Below, one piece after another: positions 1 to 9,277 of a stretch of DNA of 64,000 nucleotides. The stretch covers positions 15,944 through 79,943 of the forward strand of contig CAZMQV010000006.1 of NCBI GenBank assembly GCA_964568675.1, read 5' to 3'. The DNA comes from UPXZ01 sp964568675 (GTDB lineage: Bacteria > Bacteroidota > Bacteroidia > Bacteroidales > Paludibacteraceae). A program made the translations under genes and the position numbers. Positions within the stretch are counted from its first letter, which is position 1, and every line of letters starts with the position of its first letter. Under the pieces are notes generated by a model, which ran no database searches, was not told the DNA's origin, and saw nothing but the letters and a program-made list of their open reading frames with translations.

Positions 1-1
1 G

Positions 2-739
2 GAGCGCCAATGTTTCCTTTGTGCAATCAACAGGCCATCGGTGCAAAAAAGTGTGAGATTTGATGAAAACTACACAATTCTGATAAATCCATTTCCTATT
101 TTCCCAAAACACTTTACCATTCCCGACAATTTGCACCAACTGCAATTGATTGCCGGGCGCTTTGGTGGGATGCTTGCGCTGGCTGAGGCTATGACTGAAT
201 ATGTAATTTTCTACAATGGACCGAAATGCGGTGCGTCCGCTCCGGATCACATCCATTTTCAGGCTGGAAATAAAGGTTTTTTACCCTTGGAGGTTAATTG
301 GCGCAAGTACATTACCGAAACATTGACAGAAAATACAGGTTCAAAGCTCTATTCGATTGATTGTGCATTTCCTGCTTTGGTGATTGAAACGGATAATAAG
401 AATGACGGGGAGATGTTATTTGAGAAAATATACAATGCGCTGAATATCAATGAAGGAGAACTTGAGCCGATGTTGAACATCCTCACTTGGTTCGAAAACG
501 AGAAATGGATTGCTGTAATCATTCCTCGTGTGAAGCACCGTCCGGATTGCTTCTTCGCAACAGACGAAGAGAATATCCTGATAAGTCCGGCGTCAGTCGA
601 TTTGGGTGGAGTTTTTATCACACCTCTCCAAAAAGATTTTGAAAAAATCGAGGCAAAGGATATTGAGCATATTCTGCGTGAAGTATGTATGAGTCGCCAT
701 CAATTTGAGGAACTGACCAAAAGAATTATATACAAATGA
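2..739 (+). CDS. DUF4922 HIT/GalT-like protein (5' end outside window)
   Basis: The reading frame is open to the left edge, and the codons before the first GTG (41) encode a CxxC element (Cys codons at 11 and 20) followed by an NRP motif, as in full-length DUF4922 proteins. The gene is therefore cut by the window edge and GTG 41 is not its start. An HxHxQ motif lies at 248-262, preceded by a Gly-Ala-Ser-Ala-Pro-Asp stretch; this is the active-site signature of the GalT / Ap4A phosphorylase branch of the histidine triad superfamily. A nucleotidyl-transfer or phosphorolysis reaction on a sugar nucleotide is a reasonable inference, but the substrate is unknown. No signal peptide is visible in the part present. 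The stop overlaps the next ATG (ATGA), so it is translationally coupled to the SpoIID-like gene and belongs to the wall-recycling operon. Confidence 0.8.
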   Translation, partial: ERQCFLCAINRPSVQKSVRFDENYTILINPFPIFPKHFTIPDNLHQLQLIAGRFGGMLALAEAMTEYVIFYNGPKCGASAPDHIHFQAGNKGFLPLEVNWRKYITETLTENTGSKLYSIDCAFPALVIETDNKNDGEMLFEKIYNALNINEGELEPMLNILTWFENEKWIAVIIPRVKHRPDCFFATDEENILISPASVDLGGVFITPLQKDFEKIEAKDIEHILREVCMSRHQFEELTKRIIYK

Positions 740-2052
740 TTAACGAAGCACAAATTGCCGTAGGAATAATGTATGAGTCAAGCATCGCGTTTGAGTTGAT
801 TCAAACTTATTGTTATGCCAATCAAGAGGTAACAGGGTGTCAGCAGGTACGTTTGATAAACAAAAAGATAGTTTGGCGGGGAAGTGAGTATGATGAACTT
901 CTTTTTACGCCGGTGAACGAAGGACTTTTTGAATTGAAAGACGTTACCATCGGCATTAATTTTCATTGGGAGCGTAAGGAAAACCAACGTTTCAAAGGCG
1001 GGCTGAAATTCATCGTCGAAAACGGTAAACTGACAGCCATAAATCTGGTGTCAGTAGAAGATTATTTGGTTAGTGTTATCTCGTCCGAGATGAGCGCTAC
1101 CGCATCGTTGGAGTTACTGAAAGCACATGCTGTGATTTCGAGGAGCTGGTTGTTGGCGCAGCAGCTTGGCGATCAGAAAACTGTAACACCTCAACTACAT
1201 GCTTCAAGCGCTCAAAAAACAGATGCGGAAGAACATATTGTGTGGTATGAGCGCGATGCGCACACTAATTTTGATGTCTGTGCCGATGATCATTGCCAGC
1301 GCTATCAGGGTGTTACACGTGCCAACACCGATGTGGTGATGCAAGCGGTGAAGGCAACGTCTGGTGAAGTGTTGAAGTATGAAGATACGATTTGCGACGC
1401 GCGTTTTTCGAAATGTTGTGGAGGGGTTCTCGAAGAATTTCAAAATTGCTGGGACGATGTGAAGTATGATTATTTAATAAAAAAAAGAGATAGTGTTTCA
1501 GACACGTATTTGCCGGAATTAACACAAGAACCGCTGGCTGAAAGCTGGATAAGAGATTTGCCCGATGCTTTTTGCAACACCACGGACAGAAAAATATTGG
1601 CGCAAGTCTTGAATAATTACGACCAGGAGACTGCGAACTTCTTTCGATGGAAAGTGGAATACTCTCAAAAAGAACTCTCAGAATTGATAAAAAAAAGGTC
1701 AGGGATTGATTATGGAGAAATCCTCGATTTAATTCCGATAGCTCGAGGTGCTTCATCGCGCCTGGTGAAACTGAAGATTGTAGGAACAATAAAGAGTAGG
1801 GTGATTGGTAAGGAATTGGAGATTCGACGAACGCTTTCTGAGTCGCATTTGTATAGCTCGGCATTCGTAGTGGATAAACTATATGAAAGCAATGAATCCG
1901 TTCCATCAAAAATCATCCTCATCGGTGCTGGATGGGGGCATGGAGTGGGTCTTTGTCAGATAGGCGCTGCGGTAATGGGTGAAATGTCCTATAAATACAA
2001 CGAAATTTTAAATCATTATTATCCCGATACAATTTTAGATAAATTATATTAA
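736..2052 (+). CDS. SpoIID/LytB-domain protein, probable glycan-strand lytic transglycosylase
   Basis: 438 residues. The N-terminal half carries the SpoIID core (VEDYL..VI..EM, then a Lys-Ala-His-Ala-Val-Ile-Ser-Arg-Ser helix at about residues 110-140). The C-terminus has the diagnostic GWGHGVGLCQIGA signature followed by a Tyr-x-x-Ile-Leu-x-His-Tyr-Tyr-Pro end. SpoIID cleaves glycan strands that have lost their stem peptides. No signal peptide is evident at the chosen ATG, which is unusual for an enzyme acting on the wall; either export is atypical or the protein works on imported fragments. It overlaps the DUF4922 gene by 4 nt and is followed 8 nt later by the NamZ gene, so all three should be co-transcribed. 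The transglycosylase activity is inferred from the family. Confidence 0.85.
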   Translation: MINEAQIAVGIMYESSIAFELIQTYCYANQEVTGCQQVRLINKKIVWRGSEYDELLFTPVNEGLFELKDVTIGINFHWERKENQRFKGGLKFIVENGKLTAINLVSVEDYLVSVISSEMSATASLELLKAHAVISRSWLLAQQLGDQKTVTPQLHASSAQKTDAEEHIVWYERDAHTNFDVCADDHCQRYQGVTRANTDVVMQAVKATSGEVLKYEDTICDARFSKCCGGVLEEFQNCWDDVKYDYLIKKRDSVSDTYLPELTQEPLAESWIRDLPDAFCNTTDRKILAQVLNNYDQETANFFRWKVEYSQKELSELIKKRSGIDYGEILDLIPIARGASSRLVKLKIVGTIKSRVIGKELEIRRTLSESHLYSSAFVVDKLYESNESVPSKIILIGAGWGHGVGLCQIGAAVMGEMSYKYNEILNHYYPDTILDKLY

Positions 2053-2060
2053 GCAACAAA

Positions 2061-3302
2061 ATGAAAAAAAAATCAATCTTAAATACATTGCTACTACTTC
2101 TGGTAGTTTTCACGTCACATGCCCAGAAAGTGAAGGTTCAAACAGGAATTGAAGTACTGAAATCATCCAATTTCAAATTGTTAGAAGGAAAACGCGTTGG
2201 GCTTATCACCAATCCTACCGGAGTGGATAATCAACTAAAATCATCCATCGATATTCTACATGAAGCACCCGGCGTTCAGTTAGTGGCACTTTTTGGTCCG
2301 GAACACGGTGTGCGAGGAAATGCTCATGCCGGTGATAAGGTAGATGATCAAACTGACCCAAAAACAAAGCTTCCCGTATATTCGCTTTATGGCAAAACAC
2401 GCAAAGCAACCCCCGAGATGCTCAAAGGAATTGATGTGTTAGTTTATGATATTCAGGATATTGGTTGTCGGTCATTTACTTATATTAGCACGATGGGCCT
2501 TGCCATGCAGGCTGCTGCCGAAAACAATATAGAATTTGTGGTGCTCGATCGTCCCAATCCGCTGGGCGGGTTGAAGGTTGAAGGAAATTATGCCGAAGAT
2601 AATTTTATTTCATTTGTCAGTCAATTCAAAATCCCTTACCTCTATGGACTTACCCCTGGTGAACTGGCTATGATGCTCAATAACGAAGCAAAACTGGGAA
2701 ATAAACCCTGCAAGCTGCAAGTGGTGAAAATGAAAGGTTGGAAACGCAAAATGACTTATGACCAGACCGGATTGCAATGGGTACTTTCATCGCCTCATAT
2801 TCCAGTAGCCTCCACTTCCTATTTTTATCCCGTTTCTGGTATTTTGGGCGAACTTTATTATATGTCTATCGGGGTTGGTTACACTCTTCCATTCAGGATG
2901 TTTGCTGCCGAATGGATAAAAGCGGATGAGCTTGCCGTTGCGTTAAATGCGTTGAAACTTGCCGGCGTTGAATTTCGCCCGATATATGCGAAACCCTATT
3001 ATTCTGTAAGTCAGGGAAAACAAATTGAAGGTGTGGAGGTGCATATTTTAGATTTTCATAAGGCTAAATTAAGTGAAATCCAATTTTATGTGATGCAGGA
3101 AATAGCAAGACTTTATCCGCAGCACGATGTGTTGAAAAATGCGGATAAGCAACGCTTCGACATGTTTGACAAGGTTTGTGGTACCGACCAAATCAGACTG
3201 AAATTTGCAAAACAAAACCGTTGGGATGATGCTAAAGCCTATTGGAATAAAGATGTTGAGCATTTCATTAAATTATCGGGAAAGTATTTTTTGTATAAAT
3301 AA
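2061..3302 (+). CDS. namZ: NamZ-type exo-beta-N-acetylmuramidase (DUF1343, GH171)
   Basis: 413 residues with a clear Sec signal peptide (Lys-rich start, Leu-rich core, cleavage probably after Thr-Ser-His-Ala near residue 21). Conserved DUF1343 blocks are present: a GKRVGLITNPTG segment, GPEHGVRG, an LPVYSLYG block, a VYDIQDIG(C/A)R block and LDRPNPLGG. Characterised members in Bacillus subtilis and Tannerella forsythia release terminal MurNAc from the non-reducing end of peptide-free glycan and founded GH171. The product would be free periplasmic MurNAc, the substrate of the MurT/MurK/MurQ genes that follow. The gene sits 8 nt after the SpoIID-like gene and 18 nt before the FAD oxidase gene. 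T. forsythia has NamZ paralogues of differing specificity, so the exact substrate remains open. Confidence 0.88.
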   Translation: MKKKSILNTLLLLLVVFTSHAQKVKVQTGIEVLKSSNFKLLEGKRVGLITNPTGVDNQLKSSIDILHEAPGVQLVALFGPEHGVRGNAHAGDKVDDQTDPKTKLPVYSLYGKTRKATPEMLKGIDVLVYDIQDIGCRSFTYISTMGLAMQAAAENNIEFVVLDRPNPLGGLKVEGNYAEDNFISFVSQFKIPYLYGLTPGELAMMLNNEAKLGNKPCKLQVVKMKGWKRKMTYDQTGLQWVLSSPHIPVASTSYFYPVSGILGELYYMSIGVGYTLPFRMFAAEWIKADELAVALNALKLAGVEFRPIYAKPYYSVSQGKQIEGVEVHILDFHKAKLSEIQFYVMQEIARLYPQHDVLKNADKQRFDMFDKVCGTDQIRLKFAKQNRWDDAKAYWNKDVEHFIKLSGKYFLYK

Positions 3303-3320
3303 GAAAAAACAAAGATTCAA

Positions 3321-6173
3321 ATGCATTCTACCGAGAATTACAAGCATTTTTTGGATGAAATAGCGCAGTTCATTCCTGAAAAAAGAATTTATACCGACGA
3401 ACTTCGACGTTTGGCTTGGGGTACGGATGCGGGGTTTTATCGCTTAATACCGAAAACTGTCGTCCGTTCAATGAATGAAAGTGAGGTGGCGGCGATACTT
3501 AAATCTGCCGATAAATATAACCTGCCTGTTACATTTCGTGCGGGTGGCACCAGCCTGTCCGGGCAGGCCATTAGCGATTCAATATTGGTTGTAGCCGGAA
3601 AACACTGGGAAAATTACAAAGTGTCTGATGATTACAAGCAAATTACCTTGCAGCCAGGTTTGGTGGGTGAGCGGGTGAATCAAATACTCAAACCCTTTGG
3701 TGTGAAATTTTCACCCGATCCTGCATCGGTTAAATATGCCATGATAGGTGGAATAGTGATGAACAATGCCTCTGGGATGAATTGTGGAAATCATGCTAAC
3801 AGTGATAAAGTACTCGTCTCAGCCCGAATGGTTTTTGCTGATGGAACCGTTTTGGATACCGGAAATGATGAAAGTAAACAACAGTTTGCGAAAAACAAGT
3901 CCGGATTTATTGCTGAAATACGAAATATCAAGCAATTGATTTATGAAAACGAAGAGCTTTTGTCAAAAATTAAATATAAGTATTCAATTAAAAACGTGAT
4001 GGGACTTAATATCCTGCCTTTTGTTGAATATGACGATCCTTTTGATATCATTGCTCACTTACTAGTTGGCTCTGAAGGTACATTGGCATTCTTGTCGGAA
4101 ATCACCGTGAATACCGAGCACGACTATCGCTTCAAAGCAAGCGCAATGCTTTATTTCAAAAACATTCAGGATGCCACACGCGCTGTTGTAATGTTTGATT
4201 CGCTCAATAAAATACATGGATTCAGGATGGTGAAGGGGGCGGAATTGCTTGATTCGAAATCACTTAAATCTGTCGGTTATACAACCGATGATAATTTAAC
4301 AGCGCTTCTTACTGAGGTGAAAGGGGATTCGTCCGAAGAGATTTCAGAACATATCAATGTTATTGAAAGTGCATTGATGGACTTTGATCTTGCAACTCCG
4401 GTCTATTTTACCGATAAAGTAGAAGAGTACTCCAAGTATTGGGAGATTCGCTCTGGGATTTTTCCTTCGGTTGGTGGTACACGTCCGCTCGGCTCCTCCT
4501 GCTTGATAGAAGATGTGGCATTTCATATCCATGACTTGCCCAGCGCGGTAGCCGATTTGCAAAATCTGCTTGTTTCGCACGGATATCACGACGCCTGTAT
4601 CTATGGACACTCATTGCAAGGTAATTTTCATTTTATTCTGAATCAGTCGTTTGAAAAGTCAAGTGAGGCGGAAAGATATGAAAATATGATGAATGATGTG
4701 GTGCGTCTGGTTGTCGATAAATACAATGGCTCTTTGAAAGCAGAACACGGCACAGGGCGCAACATGGCCCCTTTTGTTGAATACGAATGGGGAAGTGATG
4801 TTTTTTCGTTGATGAAACGTATTAAACGCCTTTTTGATCCAAAAAATCTGCTTAATCCGGGTGTTATCTTCAACGATGACCCCAAGTGCCACATTAAGAA
4901 TTTGAAACCATTATCGCTCATAATTCTTAAAAACGGGAAAAAAGGACACTCGGCTGATAAATGTATTGAATGCGGATTTTGTGAAATAAATTGCCTTTCT
5001 GCAGGTCTCACCCTTTCATCCCGACAAAGGATTGTGGTGCAACGTGAAATATCACGATTACGACAATGTGGCGCTGAACCGAAACGACTTAGTGAACTGG
5101 AAAAAGCATATATTTATCACGGAGAGCAAACTTGTGCTGTGGATGGATTATGCGCAATATCGTGTCCGATGGGGATTAACACGGGCGATTTGACACATGA
5201 TATTCGAAATGCCAATGTAGAAACTTCAAAACGAACGCTGCAGATTGGAGGCTTTGCCGCAAAGCATTTCAGTGGAGTGAAAACCTCGTTGCGAGCAGTT
5301 CTGTCTATTGCCAATGTGGCTCATACTACATTAGGGTCCGGATTAACAAATAAAGTTGGCCAGAGCCTCGTTAAGATAGGAATGCCACTTTGGTCATCGT
5401 CGCTCCCCAAAGCTTACAAACTGAAGGATAGAAATATTAGCTATTTCAAAGCAGACAAAAAAGTGGTCTATTTCCCAAGTTGTATCAATCAAACTATGGG
5501 CGTTGCCAGAAATGCTCCGGATAAACAGCCTTTAATTCACACATTGCAAAAACTTCTGAACAAAGCCGGCTATGAAGTTATTTTTCCTAAAGAAATGGAT
5601 CGACTTTGTTGTGGCACTATCTGGGAAAGCAAAGGGATGTATGACATAGCCGAAATGAAAACCCATGAATTGGAACTCGCTCTTTGGGAAGTCAGTCAGC
5701 AAGGTAAGTATCCGGTTATATGTGACCAAAGTCCATGTCTGAAGCGAATGCGCGAAACGATCAAAGGAATAGAACTCTTTGAACCGGCTGAATTTATTCA
5801 TGATTTCTTACTCGAACGCTTGAGTTTTGAACAAACAAATGAAGCCATCACCGTGCATGTTACCTGCTCAATGACCAAAATGGGTTTGGGCGAAAAGATA
5901 ATCCGTTTGGCAAATCTCTGCTCTTCCAACGTGTTGATTCCTGAAGAGGTAGGTTGTTGCGGATTTGCCGGCGACCGTGGTTTCACATATCCCGAACTAA
6001 ATGAATATGCTTTGAGAAAATTAAAACCACAAATTCAACAAAAAGACATACGAGTGGGATATTCCAATAGTCGCACTTGTGAAATTGGTTTGGAAACAAA
6101 CTGCGGAATACCTTATGAATCTATCGTGTATCTAATTGACAAATGCACTTCGCCTGTCAACATAAAAAGATAG
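3321..6173 (+). CDS. FAD-linked oxidase / Fe-S fusion, probable respiratory D-lactate dehydrogenase
   Basis: 950 residues, the length of fused GlcD/Dld-type oxidoreductases. In order: an FAD-binding type 4 domain (about 40-240, with RAGGTSLSGQA), an FAD-oxidase C domain (to about 515), two Cys clusters (C548/C551/C554/C558 as CxxCxxCxxxC, and C605/C611/C615 followed by Pro), then a CCG-type C-terminal part with CCG motifs near residues 763 and 879. This architecture oxidises 2-hydroxyacids such as D-lactate and passes electrons through Fe-S centres, normally to quinone. No signal peptide is seen, which suggests a peripheral cytoplasmic-membrane protein. Its place between namZ and murT-murK-murQ is informative: MurQ releases D-lactate from MurNAc-6-P, so this enzyme probably disposes of that by-product. 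Substrate choice is inference; glycolate or 2-hydroxyglutarate are alternatives. Confidence 0.8.
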   Translation: MHSTENYKHFLDEIAQFIPEKRIYTDELRRLAWGTDAGFYRLIPKTVVRSMNESEVAAILKSADKYNLPVTFRAGGTSLSGQAISDSILVVAGKHWENYKVSDDYKQITLQPGLVGERVNQILKPFGVKFSPDPASVKYAMIGGIVMNNASGMNCGNHANSDKVLVSARMVFADGTVLDTGNDESKQQFAKNKSGFIAEIRNIKQLIYENEELLSKIKYKYSIKNVMGLNILPFVEYDDPFDIIAHLLVGSEGTLAFLSEITVNTEHDYRFKASAMLYFKNIQDATRAVVMFDSLNKIHGFRMVKGAELLDSKSLKSVGYTTDDNLTALLTEVKGDSSEEISEHINVIESALMDFDLATPVYFTDKVEEYSKYWEIRSGIFPSVGGTRPLGSSCLIEDVAFHIHDLPSAVADLQNLLVSHGYHDACIYGHSLQGNFHFILNQSFEKSSEAERYENMMNDVVRLVVDKYNGSLKAEHGTGRNMAPFVEYEWGSDVFSLMKRIKRLFDPKNLLNPGVIFNDDPKCHIKNLKPLSLIILKNGKKGHSADKCIECGFCEINCLSAGLTLSSRQRIVVQREISRLRQCGAEPKRLSELEKAYIYHGEQTCAVDGLCAISCPMGINTGDLTHDIRNANVETSKRTLQIGGFAAKHFSGVKTSLRAVLSIANVAHTTLGSGLTNKVGQSLVKIGMPLWSSSLPKAYKLKDRNISYFKADKKVVYFPSCINQTMGVARNAPDKQPLIHTLQKLLNKAGYEVIFPKEMDRLCCGTIWESKGMYDIAEMKTHELELALWEVSQQGKYPVICDQSPCLKRMRETIKGIELFEPAEFIHDFLLERLSFEQTNEAITVHVTCSMTKMGLGEKIIRLANLCSSNVLIPEEVGCCGFAGDRGFTYPELNEYALRKLKPQIQQKDIRVGYSNSRTCEIGLETNCGIPYESIVYLIDKCTSPVNIKR

Positions 6174-6190
6174 TAAAAACAACCGAATAT

Positions 6191-7354
6191 ATGAGTAAAA
6201 CAACATCCCAACGAATCTTATCGCTCGATATCCTACGTGGAATTACCATAGCAGGCATGATTTTGGTCAATAATCCCGGCTCATGGGGAAAGGTATATGC
6301 TCCGCTTGGTCATGCCGCGTGGAATGGTCTCACTCCTACCGATTTGGTGTTTCCATTCTTTATGTTCATCATGGGTATTTCCACATACATCGCGTTGCGA
6401 AAATTTAATTTCGAACCCGGCAAAGATGTGATACTTAAAATCGTAAAACGCACCCTTCTCCTTTATGTCGTTGGACTGGGGATAGCATGGTTCGCACTTA
6501 CATTGCGCACTTTCAATTCGATTGCCGACGAAAATTTAGCTTTCTTTCCTCGATTGAGGCAGGCAATGTGGAATTTTGACGAAATACGAATCCTGGGTGT
6601 AATACCCCGTTTGGCTATCTGCTACGGTGTGGTTTCCATCATTGCGTTGACAGTAAGGCATAAATATTTTCCACACATCATAGCCACATTGCTTTTGGGC
6701 TATTTCATTTTACTCAGTCTTGGCAATGGATTCTCTTATGATACTAGTAACATTCTATCCATTGTCGATATGAAAATACTGGGAGCCAATCATATTTACA
6801 ACGACAATGGCATCGATCCGGAAGGAATTTTGAGCACAATACCAGCCATCGCGCATGTGATGCTCGGTTTCTATATCGGAAAACGGATGATGGAAACATC
6901 AGACATTCACAAAAAAATCGAAATGCTATTTATTTTTGGTGCTATTCTAAGTTTTGCAGGATTTTTGCTGAGTTACGGTTGTCCGATAAATAAAAAAATA
7001 TGGTCACCAAGTTTTGTACTCGTTACTGTGGGGCTTGGCGCTACATTACTCGCATTGCTCACATGGATTATTGATGTGAAAGGGCAAAACAAATGGTGTC
7101 GATTCTTCGAAGCCTTTGGTGTTAATCCATTGTTTATGTACGTTCTCGGAGCTGTGTTAAGTGTTATTCTTGGCAATATTATTCTGTATCCCGGAGGTGC
7201 GAAAACGAGCCTGAAAGGATTGATTTACAACGATTGGCTGCAACCTGTTTTTGGCGATTACCCCGGCTCGCTTCTTTTCGCGCTCTTATTTGTTGCATTC
7301 AACTGGATATTTGGTTATTATTTATACAAAAAGAAAATTTATATAAAACTCTAA
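6191..7354 (+). CDS. murT: DUF5009/HGSNAT-like membrane protein, MurT-type MurNAc transporter
   Basis: 387 residues from ATG 6191. An in-frame ATG at 6143 exists but lies inside the previous gene, and the family begins with the Ser-Gln-Arg-Ile-Leu-Ser-Leu-Asp-Ile-Leu-Arg-Gly segment found directly after 6191. About ten hydrophobic helices are visible, with the conserved GMILVNNPGSW and PTDLVFPFFMFIMG motifs of the NagX/DUF5009 family. In Tannerella forsythia the homologue MurT, next to MurK and MurQ, is proposed to carry MurNAc across the inner membrane. The same gene order here (murT-murK-murQ) supports that role. It starts 17 nt after the oxidase stop and ends 15 nt before murK. An acyltransferase function, as in human HGSNAT, cannot be excluded from sequence. 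Confidence 0.8.
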   Translation: MSKTTSQRILSLDILRGITIAGMILVNNPGSWGKVYAPLGHAAWNGLTPTDLVFPFFMFIMGISTYIALRKFNFEPGKDVILKIVKRTLLLYVVGLGIAWFALTLRTFNSIADENLAFFPRLRQAMWNFDEIRILGVIPRLAICYGVVSIIALTVRHKYFPHIIATLLLGYFILLSLGNGFSYDTSNILSIVDMKILGANHIYNDNGIDPEGILSTIPAIAHVMLGFYIGKRMMETSDIHKKIEMLFIFGAILSFAGFLLSYGCPINKKIWSPSFVLVTVGLGATLLALLTWIIDVKGQNKWCRFFEAFGVNPLFMYVLGAVLSVILGNIILYPGGAKTSLKGLIYNDWLQPVFGDYPGSLLFALLFVAFNWIFGYYLYKKKIYIKL

Positions 7355-7369
7355 TAAAAAGAAAAGAAT

Positions 7370-8224
7370 ATGATTTTAATAGCAGACAGTGGTTCTACCA
7401 AAGTTGACTGGAAAGTAGTAGATAATGGGAAAGTGGTGAAACGCGCCACAACGAAAGGAATCAACCCATTTTTCCAGACTGAAGAAGAAATAAGCAACGA
7501 AATCGAAACAACGCTTATTCTTCAGCTCGATAATCAGGAGTTTAGCAACGTGTATTTTTATGGTGCCGGTTGCACCTTTGATAAAGTAGATGTTGTGAAA
7601 CGTGCCATACGGAAAAATATCAGCGTAAGAAACGATATCGAAGTGAATACCGATATGCTTGCAGCCGCACGAGGGCTTTGCGGTTATACATCCGGCATTG
7701 CTTGCATCCTTGGCACAGGCTCCAACTCTTGTTACTACAATGGACGCATGATTGAGGATAATATATCGCCCTTGGGCTTCATCCTCGGCGATGAGGGTAG
7801 TGGTGCTTCGCTTGGTAAGCTTTTCTTAGGCGATTTGCTGAAAAACCAAATGACATTAGGTTTGAAAGAAAAGTTTTTGACCAGATACAACCTCACTACA
7901 AGTGAAATTGTCGATAGGGTGTATCGCAAGCCTTTCCCAAATCGTTTTTTGGCACAATTCACTCCTTTTCTGCTCGAAAATCTTGGCGACCCCTATATCC
8001 ACAGCATGGTGATGAGTAGCTTCATCTCCTTCCTTCGGAAAAACGTGATGCAATATTATAATTATGATAAGCTTCCCATTCATTTCGTTGGTTCGGTAGC
8101 ATATCATTTTCAGAATCCGCTTCGCGACGCTTTGATGATTATGGATATGAAACCAGGCAAGATAATTCAAAGCCCCATGGAAGGATTGATTAAATTTCAT
8201 AGTGTGGCGGGCATTATTCTTTAG
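7370..8224 (+). CDS. murK: BadF/BadG-type ATPase, MurK-like MurNAc/GlcNAc kinase
   Basis: 284 residues. The sugar-kinase/Hsp70 actin fold shows in a phosphate-1 motif at the N-terminus (ADSGSTKVDW), a phosphate-2 segment (ILGTGSNSC, about residue 114) and an adenosine-type GDEGSGASLGK segment (about residue 140). Family members in Bacteroidota are annotated as N-acetylglucosamine kinases; the T. forsythia homologue MurK phosphorylates MurNAc (and GlcNAc) at C6. Here the product would be MurNAc-6-P, the substrate of the following murQ. The protein is cytosolic, with no signal peptide. It is 15 nt downstream of murT and 98 nt upstream of murQ. Confidence 0.85.
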   Translation: MILIADSGSTKVDWKVVDNGKVVKRATTKGINPFFQTEEEISNEIETTLILQLDNQEFSNVYFYGAGCTFDKVDVVKRAIRKNISVRNDIEVNTDMLAAARGLCGYTSGIACILGTGSNSCYYNGRMIEDNISPLGFILGDEGSGASLGKLFLGDLLKNQMTLGLKEKFLTRYNLTTSEIVDRVYRKPFPNRFLAQFTPFLLENLGDPYIHSMVMSSFISFLRKNVMQYYNYDKLPIHFVGSVAYHFQNPLRDALMIMDMKPGKIIQSPMEGLIKFHSVAGIIL

Positions 8225-8322
8225 ATAATTCTTTCCTTAAAATTAGACTTCACGCTTCTGATAATCAGCCGCGTGCTTACTTGTTATTTTAAAAATTATT
8301 CTTTAATTCACTTGTTATAGAA

Positions 8323-9150
8323 ATGACGTCATTTGTAAAAATTACGGAGCAAGCTTCGCTCTACAATAATTTAGAAAAAAAATCGGTTCAGGAAATTCTC
8401 GAAGATATCAATACGGAGGACCAGAAAGTGGCGCTTGCGGTGCAACGCAACATATTTAAAATTGAGAGTTTAGTTTCACAAATTGTTGACCGGATGAAGC
8501 TTGGAGGGAGAATCTTTTATCTGGGTGCTGGCACCAGCGGACGATTGGGCGTGCTCGACGCGTCGGAAATTCCTCCTACTTTCGGTATGCCTCCCACACT
8601 CATAATTGGACTAATTGCAGGAGGCGACACCGCGTTGCGCAATCCGGTGGAAAATGCCGAAGACAGCAACGACAACGGATGGCATGAGCTGGTGGAGCAT
8701 CAGATCTGCGTCAACGACACGGTAATTGGTATCGCCGCTTCAGGAACAACACCTTATGTGATTGGGGCACTTCACGAAGCCCGTAAAAATGGAATACTCA
8801 CCGCTTGCATTACCAGCAACCCCAATTCACCTATGGCTGCAGAGGCTGATATTGCCATTGAAACGATTGTTGGGCCGGAATACGTAACGGGAAGTTCACG
8901 AATGAAATCGGGGACAGCGCAGAAAATGGTGCTCAACATGATTTCGACAACGGTGATGATTAAACTCGGAAGGGTGAAAGGCAACAAGATGGTGAACATG
9001 CAACTGACCAATAAAAAATTAGTTGATCGCGGTACACGCATGATTATGGAGGAACTGGACTTGGATTACAAACTGGCAAAGTCGCTTCTTCTTCAATACG
9101 GTTCGGTGAAAAAAGCAACTGACGCCTTTCGGGAAAAGAGTTCGGAATAA
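8323..9150 (+). CDS. murQ: N-acetylmuramic acid 6-phosphate etherase
   Basis: 275 residues, close to the usual 270-300. It has the canonical MurQ SIS-domain block (YLGAGTSGRLGVLDASEIPPTFG, about residues 65-87), an IAGGD segment, the GIAASGTTPYV block and the EYVTGSSRMKSGTAQKMVLNM block. The enzyme cleaves the lactyl ether of MurNAc-6-P, giving GlcNAc-6-P and D-lactate in the cytosol. It is the last step of the murT-murK-murQ route. The 98-nt gap before it holds no clear promoter match, so co-transcription with murK is likely but unproven. The start ATG directly precedes the conserved N-terminal Thr-Glu-Gln segment. Confidence 0.95.
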   Translation: MTSFVKITEQASLYNNLEKKSVQEILEDINTEDQKVALAVQRNIFKIESLVSQIVDRMKLGGRIFYLGAGTSGRLGVLDASEIPPTFGMPPTLIIGLIAGGDTALRNPVENAEDSNDNGWHELVEHQICVNDTVIGIAASGTTPYVIGALHEARKNGILTACITSNPNSPMAAEADIAIETIVGPEYVTGSSRMKSGTAQKMVLNMISTTVMIKLGRVKGNKMVNMQLTNKKLVDRGTRMIMEELDLDYKLAKSLLLQYGSVKKATDAFREKSSE

Positions 9151-9277
9151 CAATGTTTTGAAAACTTAATGACATACTTTTCTGTTATTCGTAGTGTTGG
9201 ATTCATGCTTTTAGCATAAGTTTTGTAAAATCAGAATATCCGTTACGAAGTCATTTTTTCTGAAAAATTTACTATAA

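Noticed and set aside
1313..1909. 198-codon minus-strand frame over the SpoIID-like gene
   Set aside because: Shadow of a gene with clear family motifs on the other strand.
6143..6190. Earlier ATG for the MurT-like gene
   Set aside because: It would overlap the upstream coding sequence by 31 nt and add residues not found in the family; ATG 6191 precedes the conserved N-terminus.
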